64,000 bases of DNA from Miscanthus floridulus (Eukaryota; Streptophyta; Magnoliopsida; Poales; Poaceae): contig NC_089584.1 in the NCBI RefSeq assembly GCF_019320115.1, forward strand, positions 56,168,852-56,232,851, given 5' to 3'. The notes below the pieces were generated by a model, which worked only from the letters and a program-made list of their open reading frames with translations, was not told the DNA's origin and did no database searches. The position numbers and the translations under genes were made by a program. Positions 57,596 through 64,000 of this stretch are shown piece after piece. Each line of letters opens with the position of its first letter. Within the stretch, counting starts at the first letter, position 1.

Positions 57596-57805
57596 CTGCT
57601 TAGGAATTATCAATGTCGTCACATAAAAGGTTCTCTTTTTCTACGAAAATATATATTGTCAATGATGCAACCAAGTATAACATTATTTTTGTTTGCTTTT
57701 AAGGGAGGCACATACCAGAGTACCAGCAAGAATTCCACACGTTTCCAAATTCTTTGCAGTATTTAACTCAGCGACCCTCAGGAAACACTCCATTAATGCC
57801 ACTGG
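57596..57805 (-). pseudogene. AMSH: AMSH exons 9-10: start of MPN+ domain, exon 10 truncated
   Basis: Exon 9 (57716-57805, 90 bp) reads PVALMECFLRVAELNTAKNL then ETCGILAGTL; the Glu of ETCGILAG is the catalytic Glu of MPN+ and is intact. Exon 10 starts at 57640 (acceptor TTTTCGTAG) with KKRTFYVTTLIIPKQ and then passes, without a donor site, into a repeat ending in (TTG)n. The residues that should link PKQ to exon 11 are not found. Confidence 0.85.
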
Positions 57806-57897
57806 CTGACAAATAGGTAAAATCAAATCATTAGACAAAAAAGTCAACAATGAATCAGATAAGAGAGAGAACCATCGTATTCATGTACTCCCACAAT

Positions 57898-58126
57898 CCC
57901 TTTTTAAGTGTTGTTCTCACATATCAAGGAGTCAAACGTATTCAACTTTAACCAAATATATACAAGAGATTACTAATATTTATGGTGTGTAAAAAGTATC
58001 ATTAGATTAATAATACACTTATTTGGAGACATAAATGTTACTAATATTTCCTATAAATCTAGATGAACTTAAGAAAGTTTGACTGACACGAAAATCTAGG
58101 CGACACTTAAAAAGGGATGGAGGTAG
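57898..58126 (+). mobile_element. Stowaway MITE, complete, in AMSH intron 8
   Basis: TSD TA at 57896-57897 and 58127-58128. Left end CTCCCACAATCCCTTTTTAA, right end TTAAAAAGGGATGGAGGTAG, inverted repeats with small differences. About 229 bp, AT-rich interior. Confidence 0.85.
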
Positions 58127-58187
58127 TATTCACTTAAATATAGTGAACTTGGGGCACAAGAAAAGGGAAACTGTATTTTGAACTTAC

Positions 58188-58492
58188 CACATGCAAATTC
58201 TGATAGCGTCCGATTTCAGAGGTAGCAAGTCCTGGTCTTGGATCAGCAACTCTTGATGGAGGAATTGGTTCATGCTCAGGATGCACTTGAGCTAGGACAG
58301 GTGGGGGAGAAGGTTGTCTAATATTCAGCTGGGAGAACTCTGCATCCAAACCAGGAGACAACAAGGCTGGTCCTACTGGTAAAGACCACCTGGCATCATC
58401 AAGTGAGAACAGACAGCCTATCATCACTTTGGACCTGAGATGCTGTACTGGCACCACGTAAACCATCTTGGTTGAAGATTGTTGGCATAAAA
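58188..58492 (-). pseudogene. AMSH: AMSH exon 8 with 2-bp deletion
   Basis: Starts FMPTIFNQDGLRG and, after the break, reads DDARWSLPVGPALLSPGLDA and LNIRQPSPPPVLAQVHPEH, the most conserved stretch of the plant AMSH linker. Entry phase (1 base after a split codon) and exit phase (0) require 307 bp; 305 are present. The shift maps near 58405 (AAGTGAGAAC), where a CTCT-type dinucleotide repeat on the coding strand appears to have lost one unit, giving an in-frame TGA. Confidence 0.85.
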
Positions 58493-58606
58493 CTGCAGAA
58501 GCAAGCAAAAGATAAGGTCATTTCATCTGAAAGTATCATAGCTCCATATAGCTGTTAGAATGGAGCAACTTTCTTAGAATAAGCTAAATACTATCGAAGT
58601 TCTCAC

Positions 58607-59984
58607 CTAGAAATGTCACTTTGGGTTAATTCAGGATTATGTGGATACTCAATCTGCAGCAGGCATTTAATGAAATACGAATGTCAATCAAATGCTAACT
58701 GCTATACTCTCCAAATACGTAATGAAATGTAAATAGAATAAAACAAAATAGATATACCCTGATACCAGTAACAGGCCTTGTCCATTGACCCGGATTCCCC
58801 TGAAGCCCATTAGGTCCTAGTATTGAGTGTCTCGATAATGTTTCCTCTTTTGGATACAGCATGTTGGTAGGTCTGCATTTGCAAGGTAAATGAATATATA
58901 TAATAGTATGTCATGAGCCATCTTGCTTAGGCATATAGTAAGTCTCCCAATATAAGGAGAGGAGATGTATATCAATCAAAGGAAAGCAAGAAATTATCTG
59001 GAGAGATCCTCATATATGTGTAAGTAGTAATACATATACATATCAGAATCAGAATTACATTTCTAGAGAAAAGCTGGATAAGAGGAAACAAAGTGCATAG
59101 GGAGGCAAGGAAAGCAGACTAAGTTAATCAAGCATAAAGTACATCGCACTTGCTTCACAAACAAAGTGCATTGCACGACCCAATCCTAGACAATGTGCTG
59201 TAAAATATCATCAAGAGATTGATAAAGATAGCAAGGGAAAATCACAGTTAGATTATTAATAAATTGGATGAAAAGCAAATATGACCATAGGATCATATGG
59301 GCTATTCTCCAAAATTATGCTAGTGCAATTAGAAGTAATAGATGCAAAACACGTCAGAATATGCACAGTTGCAGATTTGTGAAAAAAATATGAGCATAAG
59401 TGCACTGCAAAAAAAAAAAGATTGTCGATCTCTTTTAAGAACATTGTGTCCTACTTCTATTCTTACAAAGTACATGTGATAATTTCTTTAGCACATATGA
59501 CAATTTCTGATCTATGATCTTTTTTTTATTTTTTTTATGTGCACAAATAAAATGACCCAATTCACACCTAGTTTCTAAAAATATTTAAGAATTCAACTCA
59601 AACTAGTGCAGTGAGGACAGGTGGTTTTAATGCTGCCATGAGCGGTCATAGTAGTCAAGCAATCCCTATTGTCCTAATCGATGTACATCCCATCAAGATA
59701 CTGAAATAATTAAGGTAAGCCAGTGAACAATTCCCATCTGATCTTTTGTAGTTATGCAAACACATGGCTGTCCCCAACTTTTCAACCTGAAATCCCATAT
59801 GTACTCATCTAATTACATCATTAGGAAAATTATGTTGATTGTATCACACACATAATCAGGCCAAAGTGGGGCCTTACAGTTTCATAGCATGTCTATAAGG
59901 TTGAATACTCTGCGATGTAGCTGCTTGATGCTTTGAACCAGGTAACGGTTTCTGCAGTAGTCTATTAGGGTTTCCAGCGAATGA
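58607..59984 (-). pseudogene. AMSH: AMSH exons 5-7: central linker
   Basis: Exon 5 (59878-59984) reads SFAGNPNRLLQKPLPGSKHQ and ends YRHAMKL; exon 6 (58758-58872) reads NMLYPKEETLSRHSILGPNG; exon 7 (58607-58653) reads IEYPHNPELTQSDIS. Low-complexity, Ser/Pro/Gln-rich linker typical of plant AMSH between the helical domain and the clathrin-binding/MPN region. Splice phases agree among the three exons. Confidence 0.85.
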
Positions 59985-60101
59985 CTGTAAAACAAGGGAA
60001 ACATTAGCCAGATTCCTTGAACAAGCAACTGTTTAGAGGACATTGTCCCTTCCTTTGATAATGGATTGAAACAGTAAGGAGGTAAAGTGTAGAGCAATTA
60101 C

Positions 60102-60272
60102 GTGCATGCCTTTGACATATATGGGCCTGGGGTATGGTGCTCCAACCCACTACTTGCAGCATAGGTTCCATATACACCATTAGGTTCATCTGCACCCCTG
60201 ATATTACAGGTGGCAATTTGTTGCTGCACAACTGGCTTCAGGGACTAGCTCATTGACAACACCAAGAATTTT
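60102..60272 (-). pseudogene. AMSH: AMSH exon 4 with frameshift
   Basis: Begins KILGVVNEL in frame, then the frame changes near 60243: conceptual translation in the original frame soon hits TAA (60204-60206), while the shifted frame continues with KPVVQQQIATCNIRGADEPN and SSGLEHHTPGPYMSK. The family has NELESLKP-like residues here, so a 2-bp loss in an AGAG tract is the simplest reading. Total length (171) is divisible by three although the sense frame at its end is not in phase with exon 5, which implies a second 1-base loss near the 3' end or at the next acceptor. Confidence 0.75.
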
Positions 60273-60548
60273 CTACAACAAAACAGAAAACAGTTTTAAT
60301 CACTCAGCAAAAAATAACTTCTGGAAACTATGCTTGGGTTCAACAACGCACTGTGATCCTGAAGTGTTTTATTCTGCATTCTAGTCACGATAGCTTGCAT
60401 GTTCCAAGAAAAAAAAAAAAGAAAGTATCGCATTGTTCACTTTTTCCAGCATAACAATTTGCTGTCTACAGTATGAACACTAGAAAGAAGAGATGATCTA
60501 AGCTCAGCAAGGCAAAACCTCAGAGAAGTCACAAAAAAAAGGCAATAC

Positions 60549-61108
60549 CTCAGAGTTGTGTGGGCCTTTCTTCAGGAATTCCTTTTCTCTAGCCTTAAAT
60601 GCATGGTAATCGCGATGTTTGGGTATGGTCTCAAGCAACAAGCTGCCAATGAGCAGAGATAACATTTAACATCCAAGCTGATAATATTAAGAAGCAATTG
60701 ACAAGATTCCAGTATACACCTCACCTCGAGTATCTCAGGAGGATGATGTAGAGGTCCAGAACATTCTTCTCTTCTCGATACACATTAGCCTGCGGGCAGC
60801 ACATAAAAAGCCAGAATTAACACAATAAACCAGCTAACTACCCGTACTTAGGGCAATTGTAGAGAAATTGGTACAATATAGTTAACGAAACGCGCGCTCG
60901 AATCCAGAGCTACTACCACTATTAGACGCAAAGCTAATAGCTCAAGCACAATGAGGCGATGGGATCGAGCACAGGGAACCTGGCGGAGGAGGTTGTCGGC
61001 GATGCGGAAGTAGTAGTGGATGCTGATGCGGTGGTCGACGGCGACCGGCCGCGCCATGGACTCGATGCTTACGTCTATCCTAGTCCCGTGAGATAGTCCC
61101 GAAGCCAT
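60549..61108 (-). pseudogene. AMSH: AMSH exons 1-3: N-terminal helical (MIT/USP8-dimerisation-like) domain
   Basis: Exon 1 (129 bp) ends RISIHYYFRIADNLLRQ; exon 2 (65 bp) reads ANVYREEKNVLDLYIILLRY; exon 3 (94 bp) reads SLLLETIPKHRDYHAFKARE and ends PHNSE. This is the conserved helical N-terminal domain by which AMSH proteins bind ESCRT-III subunits. Phases 0, 2, 0 are consistent and no lesion is seen here. Exon 1 encodes a 17-18-residue extension (MASGLSHGTRIDVSIES) before MARPVAVD; the second Met is an alternative start. Confidence 0.88.
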
Positions 61109-61410
61109 CTCAGGTGGGGCGAGACTGACTCCACGGCAGGCCAGGCGATGGATCTCTGCTCCAATCCGCTACGGGAGGACAAATTCGACGGGCGGTCACA
61201 GAGGCGGAATAGGATTAGCCGGAGGACGAAGAGAGGAGCGGCGGACGCGAGGGCGTGCTAGCAGAGAACGTGGGCAAGGAAGAAGGGGGAAGTTGCTTGA
61301 TCGACGGGGGAGACTAGTTCGAAGGAGCTACCGGATTTAATTTTTTCTTTTTTCAAAAATCTAACGGATTTAATTAAGAAAAAAATCAACGTAACCTCAA
61401 GTATTCACTG
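61109..61410 (-). promoter_or_regulatory. AMSH 5' UTR and proximal promoter region
   Basis: GC-rich DNA directly upstream of exon 1 (61109-61310), as in many grass 5' UTRs, changing to AT-rich at 61330. No clear TATA box was found on the minus strand before the foldback element begins. Confidence 0.5.
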
Positions 61411-62001
61411 CTTCACCACAAAACTATAAAACGATCGTCTCCCCTAAACTTTTCAATACCGGTCAAATAATCCCAAACGGTTCTAGACGGTGGTTTTATA
61501 AATGGTTTTATCTTTTTCTTTTTTATTTATTTTCGCTTAATCTTTAAAAAATCATAGTAAATTACAGAAAAATAATAAAATAGAAAATCCAATTTTGTTC
61601 GACTGCACATGAGTAGATCTATACGGTGAACATATAATATGGTATACTTTAGTACAAAGTTTTTGTTGGACCATAGAAGCTGCAGCTATGAATTATTCCA
61701 ATTAATTAAAAAAACATAGATCTAAAGCTATATCAAAAAAATTATACTAAAGCATACTATGTGATCACTATATATATCTCTACTCATATGGAGTCCAACA
61801 AAATTAGATTTTTTATTTTATAATTTTTCTTAGATTTACTATAATTTTTTAAAGATTCAGTAGAAAAAAATAAAAAAAGACAAAGACAAAACAATCGTCA
61901 CTCTAGCAAAACCACCGTCCAAAACCGCTTGAGAGGATTATTTGACCCGTTTTGAAAAGTTTAGAGGGTAGAAAATCTGGTTTTATAGTTTGGGGGTGAA
62001 G
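61411..62001. mobile_element. Long-armed foldback element, 591 bp
   Basis: Left arm from CTTCACCACAAAACTATAAA (61411 on) and right arm ending GTTTGGGGGTGAAG (62001) are inverted copies over roughly 200 bp each: TTAAAAAATCATAGTAAAT / ATTTACTATAATTTTTTAA, CTAAACTTTTCAA / TTGAAAAGTTTAG, and others. Mutator-type foldback MITEs of this form occur near grass genes. No clear TSD (flanks TATTCACTG and TACATCCGT). Confidence 0.8.
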
Positions 62002-62454
62002 TACATCCGTCCTAAAAAGAATGTAACTATGAATTACGTGCCACGAAAAGTGATTCACATTTGACCAAGTTTTTAGTGAACAATATTCACAGTTATGTCT
62101 TTAAATTAATTTATGATAATTATTCCTGGACTCACGCGTTGGACGCATCTCATTCCGATCCCGTGAACCCTTCCCCCGCTCCCTCCGCTCCTAGCGTCCA
62201 CTCTCGCGCCCACGCACTGTCGCACCACCGTGGGCGCTCTCCCAAGCCTGCTTGCGCTCCCAAGACGGACGTCGCACCTGCTCGCTGTCATCCTGCATGC
62301 CCGTGCTCCCTCCCTCCCCCACCAGAGACGAGGACGACCACGGCGGCTCCGACGAGGTAGGTCCCCATATCTAAGCGCTCCTTCTCCTTTGGATCTGAGC
62401 TCTCCTCCTTTGGATCTGGATTTGAGAGACATAGCGGTGGTTTGGGTTCCGGCA
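62002..62454 (+). other. GC-rich segment of unknown origin
   Basis: Pro/Ser/Arg-coding GC-rich DNA (62150-62360) followed by GAGGTAGGTCCCC and a T-rich stretch, resembling a 5' UTR or first exon with a donor site. No protein family recognised. It could be a gene fragment captured by a DNA transposon. Confidence 0.3.
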
Positions 62455-62865
62455 AGCTCTGTTGCAGTAGGCTTGTTTTGTTGTTGCAATAAGTAATGTT
62501 TTTTTGTTGCATTAGTCTCTTTTTTCTAATGTTGCATCTTGCATTCCGCTTTTGTTTTTATTTACTGTAGTAGCCTTATTTTACTGTTGTAACAAGTAAT
62601 ATTTCTTTGTTGCATTAGCCCTTTTTCTGATGTTAGATCTCACATTGCGCTTTTGTTTCTGTTGTTGAAGTAGCCTTGTCTTGCTATTGCAACAAGTAAT
62701 TTTTCTCTGTTGCATTAGTCTTTTTTCTGATGTTGCTTTTCTTGCATTAGTCTTTTTTCTGATCTTGCATCTTGCATTGCAGTAGCTTTGTTCTATTATT
62801 GCAGTTGCTTTGTTCTGATATTGCATCTCGTATTGCTTTTTGTTTGATGTTGCAAAGGCTAACAC
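62455..62865 (+). repeat. ~103-bp degenerate tandem repeat rich in TTGCA
   Basis: GTTGCAATAAGTAATGTTTT starts near 62483, with related starts at 62586 and 62686 and a partial fourth unit. Each unit holds several TGTTGCAT/TTGCATTAG motifs. No coding content. Confidence 0.75.
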
Positions 62866-63022
62866 CGACTGGACGTAGGGCTATTACTCGATCATGGTCG
62901 AGGGCCCGAACTAGGATAAATCGACTATCTCTTGCGTTTACCGTCGAGTTCTGCATACGCTGAAGCCCAAACAAACTGCCCCGGGTACCCCGTGGCAGGC
63001 TATCGATGGTGAAACATCGACA
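62866..63022 (+). repeat. 3' end of a Tat-like LTR (5' part missing)
   Basis: ACCGACTGGACGTAGGGCTA begins abruptly after the tandem repeat and the LTR ends GAAACATCGACA at 63022, directly before a PBS. Only about 155 bp of the LTR are present. Confidence 0.7.
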
Positions 63023-63024
63023 GC

Positions 63025-63042
63025 TGGCGCGCCAGGTAGGGG
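63025..63042 (+). promoter_or_regulatory. Primer-binding site of the right-edge Tat-like element
   Basis: TGGCGCGCCAGGTAGGGG, identical to the PBS at 39927-39944. Confidence 0.85.
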
Positions 63043-64000
63043 CTTTCGGCGAATTTGCATCCGAGAGTTCGACGGACCTCGACAACATGATCTTCTCAAC
63101 GGGATCAACCTTCATCTTCGGTTCATGGATCTACGAGGCGGGCGATGATGGCAAGCTCCAAAGCCGTCTCCTCGAAGATTCGGATCACCATGAAGACCTT
63201 TCTATTTCGACGACTACGACAGATCAACCCACCGGAAGATTCGCGCAGCTCGTGATGTCCGATCCAACTTAGATTTCGTGGCTTTGCGCATCCAACTCAA
63301 ACTCAGGCTCCGCATCCGAGATGGAGTCTTACCTGAGTTCTTTCAAGAAACCAAGTTCTTTTCCGGTAGGGTTCTAGAACGTGGCTTCGGCCTATCAAGA
63401 ATACAACTCAGAGTACACTCAGAATCCTTTCAAGAAGTCGGGTCCTTTTCCATTTGGACTCCACAACATGGAAAAATCTATCAGGCATGGCCCAAAGGAT
63501 CCTTAGATCTAGTGCTTAGAATGCCACTAAAAGGAGCTCAGGAAGGTCTCGTACTAACTATAACATCCCAAGACTCCATCGTCCACTGGCCAGGTTCTAT
63601 TCCTGAGGATAGTGGTACCCGACTAGTCAGCACGACAATAACAACAATTCTATCCTACCAAGAAGGAGACTCAATCTGCGACCTTGAAGCCTCTACTAAA
63701 GTCATCAACAACTACGACAGTGTGGAAACCGACGCCAATAATAGAACAATTTACGCATGAGAAGTATTCATGGTTCGACGTCCTCGATCATCATTGGTCC
63801 CCCCAGAAGCACCAGACATTAGGTCATTGGATGAATCTGAGTCCAACATATCACCCTTTATCCAAGGGCACGATGGTGAGACCGAGAATCAAAAGCAAGC
63901 CAGAGAAAGAAGAAACAAATTAAAACAAGGACGCCAACGCCGTGCTAGGTAGCGCAAGGAAGCTTGGATTAGATATGAATTAGATCTGGCCGAGTACAAT
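63043..64000 (+). pseudogene. Tat-like gag, 5' part (runs off the window)
   Basis: Plus-strand frames follow the PBS: a Ser/Thr/Asp-rich opening (63060-63270), a PFPFGLHNMEKS motif near 63450 that matches the PFGLRNA motif of the Tat gag at 39983-42100, and a basic tail NQKQARERRNKLKQGRQRRA (63890-63945) that leads into a new helical segment at the edge. Stops at about 63270, 63368 and 63498 onward break the frame. Pol, if present, lies to the right of the window. Confidence 0.6.

Larger units (their letters stand above)
53561..61108 (-). pseudogene. AMSH: AMSH1/3-like JAMM deubiquitinase gene, 14 exons, disrupted
   Basis: AMSH proteins are zinc metalloproteases of the JAMM/MPN+ family that cleave K63-linked ubiquitin chains on cargo at endosomes, working with ESCRT-III; plants have AMSH1-3. 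Exons (minus strand): 61108-60980, 60789-60725, 60642-60549, 60272-60102, 59984-59878, 58872-58758, 58653-58607, 58492-58188, 57805-57716, 57640-about 57596, 56400-56326, 55683-55621, 54205-54153, 53741-53561. Nearly all introns have GT/AG borders and phases agree except at the lesions: frameshift in exon 4, 2-bp loss in exon 8, exon 10 cut by a repeat, and His-to-Arg in the JAMM motif (exon 12). Start: the first ATG, before a canonical N-terminus. Base-level errors in the assembly could mimic the two frameshifts, not the repeat insertion. Confidence 0.9.

Noticed and set aside
57080..57766. Open frame of 228 codons on the plus strand with a poly-Pro run
   Set aside because: The poly-Pro is the 28-base C-run, and the frame is antisense to AMSH exons 9-10 and to several repeats.
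60240..60246. A 7-bp insertion (transposon footprint) in AMSH exon 4
   Set aside because: First reading assumed NEL-KP to be contiguous. The family has residues between them (NELESLKP-like), so a 2-bp loss explains the sequence with fewer changes.
62061..62496. A host first exon at 62061-62360
   Set aside because: Pro/Arg/Ser-rich frame with no recognisable domain, antisense frames equally long, and no downstream exon before the tandem repeat.

Overview
The window is nuclear DNA of a grass, probably an Andropogoneae species (sugarcane, sorghum or Miscanthus type). The evidence is the dense nesting of plant-type LTR retrotransposons (Tat, Athila and chromovirus lineages of Ty3/gypsy), Stowaway MITEs, a SINE in an intron, and one split host gene with short exons and canonical GT/AG introns. 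There are no prokaryotic operons, rRNA genes, canonical tRNA genes or CRISPR arrays. A run of 100 N (6001-6100) marks an assembly gap.

Layout. 1-3590: 5' part of a minus-strand Tat-like element (retropepsin, gag, PBS, 5' LTR). It sits in the LTR of a small non-autonomous element (3591-5991) that carries a 37-bp minisatellite. 6101-20985: a three-level nest. An Athila-like gag-protease reading frame is split by a 1.4-kb solo LTR (TSD GTGCC). That solo LTR is in turn split by a 9.6-kb minus-strand element (7226-16859, TSD GATAG) whose interior is three head-to-tail gag-protease units separated by truncated LTRs. 20986-28272: decayed long LTRs in both orientations and an Athila-type LTR with PBS. 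28275-37330: fragments of minus-strand Tat and other gypsy elements, including a spliced antisense gene (32403-33312) behind a tandemly duplicated promoter. 37331-45465: a minus-strand long LTR split by a 5.1-kb Tat element (38519-43640, TSD AGTAC) with its own antisense coiled-coil frame. 45880-50720: the 3' end and long LTR of a chromovirus.

50721-53560 is low-copy-looking intergenic DNA. 53561-61108 (minus strand) is the only host gene recognised: an AMSH-type JAMM/MPN+ deubiquitinase in 14 exons. It looks dead as assembled. It has a frameshift in exon 4 and one in exon 8, the end of exon 10 is replaced by a (TTG)n-tailed repeat, and a zinc-ligand His of the JAMM motif reads Arg. Its introns hold a SINE, two Stowaway MITEs, a hAT-like MITE and a copia-like LTR. 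Upstream lie a long-armed foldback element (61411-62001), a 103-bp tandem repeat and the start of another Tat-like element that runs off the right edge.

Almost every coding stretch outside the AMSH locus belongs to a retroelement and is broken by stop codons, many of which fit C-to-T decay. Exon and element boundaries were read by eye; no alignment or database search was possible.
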